A DNA stretch of 6,597 bases, taken from positions 1 to 6,597 of the forward strand of contig DATKVJ010000146.1 of assembly GCA_035530135.1 (NCBI GenBank). Direction: 5' to 3'. This stretch comes from CAIYYX01 sp035530135 (GTDB lineage: Bacteria > Pseudomonadota > Gammaproteobacteria > Burkholderiales > Rhodocyclaceae). Below, piece by piece: positions 1 to 5,919 of this stretch; position 1 is the first letter of the stretch, and the number at the start of each line of letters is the position of its first letter. Under the pieces are notes generated by a model that worked only from the letters and a program-made list of their open reading frames with translations, did no database searches and was not told where the DNA came from. The position numbers and the translations under genes were made by a program.

Positions 1-1460
1 GAGGCGATGTCCAGGCCCTCGCGCTCCTCGTCTTCCGCCACGCGCAGTCCGATCAGCATATCCACCAGCTTGTAGCAGATGAAGGCGACGACGCCCGACC
101 AGACGATGGTGACGCCCACGCCGGTGGCCTGGATGATCACCTGGCTCGAGATCGAGTAGCCGTCGGCGACCTTGTTGGCGACGTAGTCGTAGATGCCGCT
201 GCCGCCCAGGCTGGGCGCGGCGAAGACGCCGGTCAGCAGCGATCCCAGGATGCCGCCGACGCCATGGACGCCGAACACGTCGAGCGAGTCGTCGGCGCCG
301 AGCATGCGCTTCAAGCCATTGACGCCCCAGAGGCAGACCACGCCGACCAGAAGACCGATGACCAGAGCGCCGCCGACGCCGACGAAGCCGCAGGCCGGGG
401 TGATCGCCACCAGGCCGGCGACGGCGCCGGATACGGCACCGAGCATCGAGGGCTTGCCCTTCATCATCCACTCGGCGAACATCCAGGACAGGGCCGCTGC
501 GGCGGTCGCCAGCCAGGTATTGACGAAGGCCAGCGCCGCGGTGCCGTTGGCTTCGAGCGCCGAGCCGGCGTTGAAGCCGAACCAGCCGAACCACAGCAAG
601 GAGGCGCCCATCATGGTCATGGTCAGGCTGTGCGGGGCCATCGAATCCTTGCCGTAGCCGACGCGCTTGCCGATCAGGAAGGCGCCGACGATGCCGGCCA
701 TGGCGGCGTCGATATGCACCACCGTGCCGCCGGCGAAGTCGAGCGCGCCCCTGTTGAACAGCCAGCCTGCGGTCGCATTCAGCTTGTCGGCGGCCGCGGC
801 GCTGATGTAGCCGTCCGGACCCGCCCAGTACCAGACCATGTGCGCGATCGGCAGGTAGCTGAAGGTGAACCACAGCACCGAGAACAGCAGCAAGGCCGAG
901 AACTTGATGCGCTCGGCGAAGGAGCCGACGATCAGGGCCACGGTGATGGCCGCGAAGGCGCCCTGGAAGGCGACGTAGATGAACTCGGGGATGGCCACGC
1001 CCTTGCTGAAGGTGGCGGCCATACTATCCGGCGTCAAGCCCGACAGGAACAGCTTGCTCAAGCCACCGAAGAACGGGTTGCCCTCGCTGAACGCCACGCT
1101 GTAGCCATAGACCGCCCAGAGCACGCTGATCAAGGCGAAGATCACGAACACCTGCATCAGCACCGAGAGCATGTTCTTGCTGCGCACCAGACCGCCGTAG
1201 AACAGGCCGAGCCCGGGGATGGACATCAGGATGACGAAGGCGGTGGCCACGATCATCCAAGCGGTGTCGCCCTTGTCCACCTTGTCCGTGATCGGCTGGG
1301 CGGCGGCCGGTGCTGCGGCCGCCGCGACGGCCGGCGCCGCAGCAGGAGCGGACACCGCCGGCGCCGCGGATGGTGCCGCGGGCGCGTCATCGGCGTGTGC
1401 CAGGCTGCCGAAGCCCACGACGGCGAGCGTCAGGATAAGTGCAATCAATTTTTTCATCAT
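1..1460 (-). CDS. amtB: Ammonium transporter AmtB, C-terminus cut by window edge
   Basis: This is an inner-membrane ammonium channel of the Amt/Mep/Rh family. 486 residues are visible; by comparison with relatives only roughly the last dozen are missing, since the visible part ends with the family's cytoplasmic-tail motif RVAEDEEREGLDIA. The first 23 residues form a Sec signal peptide (MMKK, hydrophobic core, cut after AHA). Residues 24-56 are an Ala/Pro-rich spacer, and the channel begins near GDTAWM. Family landmarks are FYGGLVRSKN, the segment LDFAGGTVVHI with the conserved Asp and first pore His, and DVFGVHGVGG with the second pore His. The two tandem ATGs at 1460 and 1457 are both possible starts. 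The GGGG Shine-Dalgarno at 1464-1467 is better spaced (6 nt) for 1457. The gene follows glnK by 7 bp, and the ribosome-binding site abuts the glnK stop, so translation is probably coupled. The identity is secure. Confidence 0.97.
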   Translation of the reverse strand, partial: MMKKLIALILTLAVVGFGSLAHADDAPAAPSAAPAVSAPAAAPAVAAAAAPAAAQPITDKVDKGDTAWMIVATAFVILMSIPGLGLFYGGLVRSKNMLSVLMQVFVIFALISVLWAVYGYSVAFSEGNPFFGGLSKLFLSGLTPDSMAATFSKGVAIPEFIYVAFQGAFAAITVALIVGSFAERIKFSALLLFSVLWFTFSYLPIAHMVWYWAGPDGYISAAAADKLNATAGWLFNRGALDFAGGTVVHIDAAMAGIVGAFLIGKRVGYGKDSMAPHSLTMTMMGASLLWFGWFGFNAGSALEANGTAALAFVNTWLATAAAALSWMFAEWMMKGKPSMLGAVSGAVAGLVAITPACGFVGVGGALVIGLLVGVVCLWGVNGLKRMLGADDSLDVFGVHGVGGILGSLLTGVFAAPSLGGSGIYDYVANKVADGYSISSQVIIQATGVGVTIVWSGVVAFICYKLVDMLIGLRVAEDEEREGLDIA

Positions 1461-1467
1461 CTTCCCC

Positions 1468-1806
1468 TTACAGCGCATCCGCGCCGGTTTCACCGGTGCG
1501 GATGCGGATGGCCTGTTCCAGATCGAACACGAAGATCTTGCCGTCACCGATCTTGCCGGTGCTGGCCGATTTCTCGATGGCTTCGATCACTTGATCGAGC
1601 AGCTCGCTCTTGACCGCTGCTTCGACTTTTACCTTGGGCAGAAAATCGACGACGTATTCCGCGCCGCGATACAGCTCGGTATGTCCCTTCTGCCGGCCGA
1701 AGCCCTTGACCTCGGTGACGGTGATGCCCTGCACGCCGATGGCGGAGAGGGCTTCACGCACTTCGTCAAGCTTGAACGGCTTGATGATGGCGGTTACCAG
1801 TTTCAT
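1468..1806 (-). CDS. glnK: Nitrogen regulatory protein P-II (GlnK type)
   Basis: This 112-residue cytoplasmic PII signal protein has the standard family length. It forms trimers that bind ATP/ADP and 2-oxoglutarate, and when deuridylylated it docks on AmtB to block ammonium entry. The start MKLVTAIIKPFKLDEVREAL is typical. The T-loop reads GAEYVVDFLPK with Tyr51, the residue uridylylated by GlnD. The second PII signature TGKIGDGKIFV is at residues 83-93, and the C-terminus RIRTGET is intact. The ATG at 1806 is preceded by GGAG (1812-1815) at 5 nt, which favours it over an upstream in-frame extension that has no PII homology. It lies between the torF-like gene (28 bp away) and amtB (7 bp away), so GlnK rather than GlnB is the better name. 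Expression probably comes from the sigma-54 promoter upstream of torF. Confidence 0.96.
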   Translation of the reverse strand: MKLVTAIIKPFKLDEVREALSAIGVQGITVTEVKGFGRQKGHTELYRGAEYVVDFLPKVKVEAAVKSELLDQVIEAIEKSASTGKIGDGKIFVFDLEQAIRIRTGETGADAL

Positions 1807-1834
1807 GATGGCTCCTATGGGTGATTTGCGGCGG

Positions 1835-2617
1835 TCACAGGGTCTTGGAGAAAGACAGAACGGCGCGTCCCTGCCCGAGATCGCGGCCGAAGGCGTTGCG
1901 GTAAAACTCGCCGGCGCCGCCCTGGGCATTGGTATCCGAGTAGTACAGACCAAGCACGCCGAAGCCCAGGTCCTTGCTCACGCCGAGCTTCCAGTCGTTG
2001 TAGGAGGCCGCGCTGAAACCCTTGACCGTCTGGTGGCCGACGTGGGCGGAGAGGCCCAGGCCATTGCCCAAGTCATAGTTGCCGGTCAGATCCAGATAGC
2101 CGCTGCCACGCGTGTCGCCGCCGGTGGGTGTGACGGCGCCGAAGAGGTTGCTGGAGACCACCGAGGAATACTTGAGGCTCACCCACTTCCAGCCCAGCAA
2201 GCCGTAGATCTCGGTGGTGTCGGGCTTGACGAAACCGACCGGATAAGAGCCCGGATAGTTGTAGGTCAGCACGCCAACGTCGTAATTCCAGTCGCCGCCG
2301 GCGAAGGAATTCCTGTAGCCGCCATAGACGTCGATCTCGATCGGGGCGTTGACCGGCGCAAGTGTGGTACTCATATCGCCGAGCCAGGAAATGCTCGAAC
2401 CCCAGGTGCCCACATAGAGGCCGTTGGGATTGACGTAATCGAATCCGCCCTGGATCGCCGGCTTGCCGTTGCTCTGGGCAATGCCGCGGTACAGATACTC
2501 GGAGGTCAGCATGACGTTGCCGGTGAACGGGCTCGGCGCGGGGGCGGTCTGGGCGGAAGCGACAGCGGGAACGAGGAAGGCACCCGCGATGAGGGAAGCG
2601 ATCAAGGTTTTATGCAT
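1835..2617 (-). CDS. TorF/Gcw_chp family putative outer-membrane porin
   Basis: This is a 260-residue exported protein. Residues 1-22 are a clear signal peptide (MHKTLIASLIAGAFLVPAVASA, cut before QTAPAPS). The mature part shows the alternating polar/aromatic pattern of a small beta-barrel. It carries the family's N-terminal signature, here SEYLYRGIAQSNGKPAIQGGFDY, as in the TIGR02001/Gcw_chp group that NCBI calls TorF family putative porin. The chain ends FSKTL rather than in a terminal aromatic residue. The ATG at 2617 has AGGAGA (2624-2629) 6 nt upstream. A longer in-frame start at 2671 would overlap the sigma-54 promoter and is rejected. It is the first gene of the torF-like, glnK, amtB operon, which suggests a role when nitrogen is scarce, perhaps passage of ammonium or a small nitrogen compound through the outer membrane. 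The substrate is not shown by the sequence. Family assignment is fairly sure; function is inference. Confidence 0.85.
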   Translation of the reverse strand: MHKTLIASLIAGAFLVPAVASAQTAPAPSPFTGNVMLTSEYLYRGIAQSNGKPAIQGGFDYVNPNGLYVGTWGSSISWLGDMSTTLAPVNAPIEIDVYGGYRNSFAGGDWNYDVGVLTYNYPGSYPVGFVKPDTTEIYGLLGWKWVSLKYSSVVSSNLFGAVTPTGGDTRGSGYLDLTGNYDLGNGLGLSAHVGHQTVKGFSAASYNDWKLGVSKDLGFGVLGLYYSDTNAQGGAGEFYRNAFGRDLGQGRAVLSFSKTL

Positions 2618-2658
2618 GGCAAATCTCCTGTTAGAAAATGGTTCCTGCACGATCTCTT

Positions 2659-2676
2659 GAGCACGATGCATGCCAA
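2659..2676 (-). promoter_or_regulatory. Sigma-54 (RpoN) -24/-12 promoter for torF-glnK-amtB
   Basis: The minus strand reads TTGGCATGCATCGTGCTC, against the sigma-54 consensus TTGGCACG-N4-TTGCT. The invariant GG (2674-2673) and GC (2662-2661) are exactly 10 bp apart, as required. The only differences are C to T in the -24 element, which is tolerated, and T to G in the -12 element. The transcript would start near 2649, giving a leader of about 32 nt before the torF-like ATG at 2617. The position upstream of glnK-amtB and the NtrC-like sites further upstream support it. No alternative sigma-70 promoter stands out here. Confidence 0.8.
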
Positions 2677-2738
2677 TCTAAATTGACCTATTTAATCAAT
2701 GCGCTGTAGCGTCACTTCGGGTTTTGTTCGGGAACTTT

Positions 2739-2753
2739 GCACCGATATGTCGC
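2739..2753 (-). promoter_or_regulatory. Possible second, weaker NtrC site
   Basis: GCACC-GATAT-GTCGC has one perfect NtrC half-site, and the other half matches GGTGC at 3 of 5 bases. Its centre (2746) lies 31 bp from that of the perfect site, about three helical turns. Both would therefore face the same side of the DNA, about 97 bp and 128 bp upstream of the predicted start. Paired NtrC sites with nearly this spacing are known at E. coli glnA. Taken alone, the site would be too weak to call. Confidence 0.45.
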
Positions 2754-2769
2754 CGGCCCGACGGCAGCC

Positions 2770-2784
2770 GCACCATTGCGGTGC
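2770..2784 (-). promoter_or_regulatory. NtrC enhancer site, perfect palindrome
   Basis: The sequence GCACC-ATTGC-GGTGC is a perfect inverted repeat with a 5-bp spacer. One further C/G pair (2769 and 2785) gives 6-bp arms. It matches the half-site pattern known for NtrC at glnA (GCACC-N5-GGTGC). Its centre (2777) is about 128 bp upstream of the predicted sigma-54 start, in the usual enhancer range. NtrC binding is inferred from the match, not shown. Confidence 0.75.
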
Positions 2785-2810
2785 GCCATCCTCCGGCGTT
2801 CGATCCGGGC

Positions 2811-2816
2811 TATGCT
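2811..2816 (+). promoter_or_regulatory. Weak candidate -10 element for ubiK
   Basis: TATGCT (in GCTATGCTAGAC) resembles a sigma-70 -10 box about 55 bp before the ubiK start. I see no convincing -35 box at 16-18 bp upstream. A second option is TTGGAC at 2826-2831 as a -35, but no good -10 follows it. The rest of the intergenic region 2618-2869 is accounted for by the sigma-54 promoter and NtrC-like sites reading the other way. Confidence 0.25.
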
Positions 2817-2869
2817 AGACTCCGCTTGGACAGTCGTAATGATATGTCAAATAGATATTGGACCACGTC

Positions 2870-3115
2870 ATGAACAAAATCGTCGGGGAAATCTCCACCC
2901 GCCTCTCCGAGCTGGTCGCCGCCAGCCCGGCCAGGGACATCGAGAAAAACGTCCGCGCCCTGCTCTCCAGCGGCTTCGCCCGGCTGGACCTGGTCACGCG
3001 CGAGGAATTCGAGGTCCAGGCAACGCTGCTCGCCCGCGCCAGGGAGAGGCTGGCCGCGCTCGAAAACCGGGTGGCGGCGCTCGAAGCCGAGGCGGCAGAG
3101 CGGCGCGACAGCTGA
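2870..3115 (+). CDS. ubiK: Ubiquinone biosynthesis accessory factor UbiK (YqiC/BMFP family)
   Basis: The 81-residue product has the UbiK/BMFP layout. An amphipathic N-terminal helix region (residues 1-35, NKIVGEISTRLSELVAASPARDIEKNVRALLSSGF) is followed by DLVTREEFEVQ and a C-terminal coiled coil (about 46-78, with LAALENRVAALEAEA heptads). In gammaproteobacteria UbiK binds UbiJ and supports aerobic ubiquinone synthesis; family members trimerise and interact with membranes. The length fits the family's 80-100 residues. I chose the ATG at 2870, because the TTG at 2858 would add only four atypical residues. No strong Shine-Dalgarno precedes the ATG. The gene is divergent from the glnK-amtB operon, an arrangement I recall from other betaproteobacteria. 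A marR gene follows 27 bp downstream. Confidence 0.9.
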   Translation: MNKIVGEISTRLSELVAASPARDIEKNVRALLSSGFARLDLVTREEFEVQATLLARARERLAALENRVAALEAEAAERRDS

Positions 3116-3118
3116 ATA

Positions 3119-3142
3119 CCGGCCTGACGCACGGGCCGGCCC
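3119..3142 (+). repeat. GC-rich inverted repeat in front of the marR start
   Basis: CCGGCC (3119-3124) and GGCCGG (3134-3139) could pair as a 6-bp stem with a 9-nt loop. The palindrome GGGCCGGCCC (3133-3142) touches the ATG at 3143. Either structure would cover the ribosome-binding region. The palindrome could instead be protein-binding DNA. It is not followed by a T run, so it is not a typical terminator. Confidence 0.4.
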
Positions 3143-3598
3143 ATGAAGAAAGACTCCTTCCTAACCCTGTTGCGCGAACTGGCGCACTGCTACCGGAGCT
3201 TCGAGAGTCATTCGGCAGCCCATATCCGCAGCCTCGGTCTGACCCCGGCGCAATTCGATCTGGTCGTCACCCTGGGCAGCACCGCTGGGATGAACTTCAA
3301 GGAACTGGGGAAAAAGACGTTGATCACCAAGGGCACGCTGACCGGCGTGGTGGACCGTCTGGTGGCAAAAGGGCTGGCGCGCCGCGTCGCCTCACCGACC
3401 GACGGCCGCAGCCAGACCGTGCAACTGACCGAGCAGGGTTCTGCGCTGTTCGCCCGCATCTTCCCCGCCCACCTCGCCCATCTTCGGCCGGCCAGCGCCG
3501 AATTTCGCGATGCCGAACTGCGGCAGGCCCAGGCGACGCTGCTGCGGCTGCGTCGCGCGCTGGAACGGGCGAGGAGCCGACCCGATAGTTCCGATTAG
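3143..3598 (+). CDS. MarR-family transcriptional regulator
   Basis: This 151-residue protein has the standard length of a MarR dimer. Helix 1 starts near residue 5. GLTPAQFDLVVTLG (31-44) opens the winged helix-turn-helix. GMNFKELGKKT (48-58) and KGTLTGVVDRLVAKGLARR (62-80) are the helix-turn-helix, the latter the recognition helix. SPTDGRSQTVQLTEQG (83-98) is the wing with the conserved Asp-x-Arg. The C-terminal helix is rich in Leu, Arg and Gln and would form the dimer interface. There is one cysteine (Cys16), so a two-Cys redox switch within a monomer is not possible. The ATG at 3143 is the only start, since an in-frame TGA lies at 3125. No good Shine-Dalgarno is seen; the upstream sequence is a GC palindrome. 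Its target and ligand are unknown; it may control itself with ubiK or the receptor gene downstream. Confidence 0.9.
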   Translation: MKKDSFLTLLRELAHCYRSFESHSAAHIRSLGLTPAQFDLVVTLGSTAGMNFKELGKKTLITKGTLTGVVDRLVAKGLARRVASPTDGRSQTVQLTEQGSALFARIFPAHLAHLRPASAEFRDAELRQAQATLLRLRRALERARSRPDSSD

Positions 3599-3618
3599 CC
3601 CCGCCCATGGCCGGACTA

Positions 3619-3648
3619 TTGTTGCCCGGCCGCCATCCGTGCCACAAT
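3619..3648 (+). promoter_or_regulatory. Possible sigma-70 promoter for the receptor operon
   Basis: TTGTTG (3619-3624) and CACAAT (3643-3648) are separated by 18 bp and resemble -35 and -10 boxes with moderate matches. A start near 3655 would give a GC-rich leader of about 75 nt before the receptor gene. No clear Fur box is seen around it. This is a weak call based on spacing and position. Confidence 0.35.
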
Positions 3649-3661
3649 GAATTCGTTGCGG

Positions 3662-3679
3662 CGGCCCGGATGCGGGCCG
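3662..3679 (+). terminator. GC hairpin: terminator-like or leader structure
   Basis: CGGCCC-GGATGC-GGGCCG forms a perfect 6-bp GC stem with a 6-nt loop, followed by only three T residues. It could end the ubiK-marR transcript, which stops coding at 3598, or be the first hairpin of the receptor leader. A second perfect palindrome, CCGGCGCCGG, follows at 3688-3697. The short T run makes an intrinsic terminator uncertain. Confidence 0.35.
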
Positions 3680-3719
3680 TTTCAATGCCGGCGCCGGGGG
3701 ATGCCGACGGTCGCTCACA

Positions 3720-3726
3720 AAGGGGA
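3720..3726 (+). promoter_or_regulatory. Shine-Dalgarno that points to an ATC start
   Basis: AAGGGGA is the strongest ribosome-binding match near the receptor gene. Its GGGG ends at 3725, 6 nt before the ATC at 3732 but 15 nt before the TTG at 3741. This spacing favours initiation at 3732, or at 3729 (also ATC), over the TTG. Confidence 0.55.
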
Positions 3727-3740
3727 AAATCATCAGACGG

Positions 3741-5720
3741 TTGGCCGCCCTGCTGCTGCTCCTGCCGCTGGGCGTGATCGCGGCCGAGGAGGGAGCGCTG
3801 CCCTCGGAGAAGGATTACCTGGCCGAGATGCCGATCGTCCTGTCGGTGTCCCGCCTGCCCCAGCCTCTGGATGAAACGCCGGGGGCGGTGACCGTGCTCG
3901 ACCGCGACACGATCCGGAGAAGCGGCGCCCGCGACGTCACCGACCTGATGCGTCTGGTGCCGGGCTTCGAGGTCAGCGATTCCTGGGAAGATGGCGCACC
4001 GCTGGCCGTCTATCACGGCGGTTTCGGCAGTTTCTCGAGCCGCATCCAGGTATTGATCGACGGCCGCTCGGTCTATTCGCCCTATTTTCTCGGCACCGCG
4101 GCCAACGGCCTGCAGACCATCGCCCTGGAGGACATCGACCACATCGAGGTGCTGCGCGGCTCCAATTCCGCGGCCTTCGGCGCCCGAGCCTTCCTGGGCG
4201 TGATCAATATCGTCACCCGCGCGCCGATCGAGACCCGCGGCGTCTACGTCAGCAAGACCGGCGGCGAAAACGGCGTCGATGACGCCGTGCTGCGCCTCGG
4301 CTGGGGCACCGACACGGCCAACTTCCGCTTGAGCGCCAGCCGGCGCGGCGACGACGGGCTCTCCGGCGTGAACGGCCACCAGCACACGGAAACCTTCAAC
4401 ACCGGGCTGGAGGGGCCATACGGGGTAAACCACGTGAACCTGGTCAATTTCCGAGCCGACCTCGCCCCGAGCGCCAGGGACGAAGTCGATCTGCGCACCG
4501 GCGCCTCGCAACAGTATTCGGGCACCGGCAACCCGTTCTCGGCGGGCAACCCGATGCGCGAGGTGCGCTACGGCTCGGCTTACCTGCAGGCCGACTGGAA
4601 ACGCATCCTCGGCCAGGATGCGGACATCTCGGCTTCCTACTCGCACACCGACGAGCGCTACACCGACCATTTTCCCTACGCCTTGCCGCCGCCCTTCTAC
4701 GGCACGGTGGTGGATTTCGGCGGCAATGCCAGCAACGACGCCCTGATGGTCCAGCACAGCTCCCGCTCCGGCGCAAAGGTGCGCATCGTCTGGGGCGGCG
4801 AGCTGCGCCGCGAGGAAGTGCGCTCGCTGGCGCTCTACGCCCAGCCGCTGCTCGCGACCAATTTCGCGCGACTGTTCGGCAATCTCGAATGGCGCATCAG
4901 GCCCCAGCTGGTGCTCAATGCCGGCGCCTCGGAGGAGAGAAGCAGCCTCTCCGGGTCCGACCTGGCGCCGCGCCTGATGCTGAACTGGCACGTCGTGCCC
5001 GGACAGACGCTGCGCCTCGGCGTCTCCAAGGCGCAGCGCCCGCCCTCGATGTTCGAGCAGGAGGCCAACATCCGCTACGTCGTTCTGAACACGCTGATCA
5101 AGGAGACCTATGTCGCGCGCGGCAACGTCCGGCCCGAGACCCTGCTGGCGCGCGAGATCGGCTATCTCGGGGAAATGCCGGCACTGCATCTGACCGCCGA
5201 CGTCCGCATCTTCCACGAAGGCATAGCCGGGCTGATCCTGCCCCAGAACTACGCGCTGCCGCCGGGCCTCACCCTGATTCCCCAGACGAGCGCAATCGGC
5301 TTCGTCAACGCCCAGGATTTTTCCGACCGCGGCATCGAGTACCAGCTGAAGTTCAAGCCCCGGACGGGCACCCAGCTGCTGTTCGGCCAGACCTTGATGC
5401 GCATCGATTCGAGCGATCCGGCCACGGCAATGTCGGCACCGACCCACGCCGTTTCCCTGGCCCTGTTTCAGCGGCTGCCCGACGGCTTCGATTTCAGCCT
5501 GATCCACTCGGCCTCGGCGGCGATGACCTGGGAGCGTGGGGGCAATATCCTGCAGCCCACCGCGCGTACCGACCTGCGCCTGGCCAAGCGCTTCCGGCTC
5601 GGCGCCACGCGCGGCGAGCTCGCCGCCGTGGTGCAGAATCTGGGCCCGCCCTATAACGACTTCAACAACCATTTCTTCTTCACCCGCTGTCTGTTCACCA
5701 CGCTCAGCCTCCAGCTCTGA
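3741..5720 (+). CDS. TonB-dependent outer-membrane receptor
   Basis: This protein has 659 residues counted from a TTG at 3741. The N-terminal plug follows the mature start. MPIVLSVSRL (about 30-39) sits at the TonB-box position, then ETPGAVTVLDRDTIRRSGARDVTDLMRLVPGF, then VLIDGRSVYSPYF, then the plug end IEVLRGSNSAAFGARAFLGVINIVTR (about 135-160). The rest (about 165-659) is a 22-strand-type barrel with NLGPPYNDF near the end and a final LSLQL. It lacks an N-terminal STN signalling domain, so it is not a FecA-type transducer by itself. The start is odd. From TTG the signal peptide has no positive n-region, whereas the in-frame ATC at 3732 would give (M)IRRLAALLLLLPLGVIAA and sits 6 nt after the GGGG of a strong AAGGGGA site (3720-3726). 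No ATG or GTG lies in frame between the TGA at 3648 and there. The ligand is unknown; siderophore, cobalamin or other substrates are all possible. Confidence 0.92.
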   Translation: MAALLLLLPLGVIAAEEGALPSEKDYLAEMPIVLSVSRLPQPLDETPGAVTVLDRDTIRRSGARDVTDLMRLVPGFEVSDSWEDGAPLAVYHGGFGSFSSRIQVLIDGRSVYSPYFLGTAANGLQTIALEDIDHIEVLRGSNSAAFGARAFLGVINIVTRAPIETRGVYVSKTGGENGVDDAVLRLGWGTDTANFRLSASRRGDDGLSGVNGHQHTETFNTGLEGPYGVNHVNLVNFRADLAPSARDEVDLRTGASQQYSGTGNPFSAGNPMREVRYGSAYLQADWKRILGQDADISASYSHTDERYTDHFPYALPPPFYGTVVDFGGNASNDALMVQHSSRSGAKVRIVWGGELRREEVRSLALYAQPLLATNFARLFGNLEWRIRPQLVLNAGASEERSSLSGSDLAPRLMLNWHVVPGQTLRLGVSKAQRPPSMFEQEANIRYVVLNTLIKETYVARGNVRPETLLAREIGYLGEMPALHLTADVRIFHEGIAGLILPQNYALPPGLTLIPQTSAIGFVNAQDFSDRGIEYQLKFKPRTGTQLLFGQTLMRIDSSDPATAMSAPTHAVSLALFQRLPDGFDFSLIHSASAAMTWERGGNILQPTARTDLRLAKRFRLGATRGELAAVVQNLGPPYNDFNNHFFFTRCLFTTLSLQL

Positions 5721-5724
5721 TCCG

Positions 5725-5919
5725 ATGACACTGCGTCGCGGGCGACTCCTGCTGCCGGCCTGCGCCCTGTTCAGCGCCGGCGCCGCGGCGCTCGCCCCGT
5801 TGCCGCGCGAACGCTTCGAGCAAATCACCGCCCAGCGCCACGTCGCCCGCGCCCGCGGCCTCGACCTGAACGCAGCCGCCTTGGCGGCGCGCCTGCAGCA
5901 GATGGAACGCGCGCCATGA
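5725..5919 (+). CDS. Small exported protein of unknown function
   Basis: This 64-residue ORF lies between the receptor (4 bp upstream) and the sensor, whose ATG overlaps its stop in ATGA. The N-terminus MTLRRGR followed by LLLPACALFSAGAAALA reads as a signal peptide, with cleavage near residues 22-24; it could instead stay as an inner-membrane anchor. The mature part (about 25-64) is predicted helical and net positive, with seven Arg against four acidic residues, no Cys, and a repeated Ala/Leu pattern (LNAAALAARLQQM). I recognise no family. Cys13 does not sit in a good lipobox, because Pro precedes the Ala. No clear Shine-Dalgarno is seen, so it is probably translated by coupling to the receptor. 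The packed layout and the export signal support a real gene. A chance ORF in GC-rich DNA cannot be excluded. Confidence 0.65.
   Translation: MTLRRGRLLLPACALFSAGAAALAPLPRERFEQITAQRHVARARGLDLNAAALAARLQQMERAP

Noticed and set aside
264..1613. 449-codon open frame on the plus strand opposite amtB and glnK
   Set aside because: It is His/Asp/Arg/Gly-rich with no recognisable family, and amtB and glnK on the other strand are unmistakable.
2618..2671. Longer start (2671) for the torF-like protein
   Set aside because: It would place the start inside the sigma-54 promoter and bury the signal peptide behind 18 extra residues; the ATG at 2617 has a good Shine-Dalgarno.
1610..2686. 358-codon open frame on the plus strand opposite glnK and the torF-like gene
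   Set aside because: It spans two real minus-strand genes and their promoter, lacks a ribosome-binding site and resembles no family.
2737..3588. 283-codon plus-strand frame overlapping ubiK and marR
   Set aside because: It is an Arg/Pro/Gly-rich shadow product in another frame; ubiK and marR have clear family signatures.
3655..3731. Cobalamin riboswitch before the TonB receptor
   Set aside because: I looked for the B12-box and the conserved core and did not find them; the leader is also too short for one.
5725..5775. Lipoprotein signal in the small exported protein (Cys13)
   Set aside because: The residues before Cys are Leu-Pro-Ala, with Pro at -2, and the hydrophobic stretch before it is too short.
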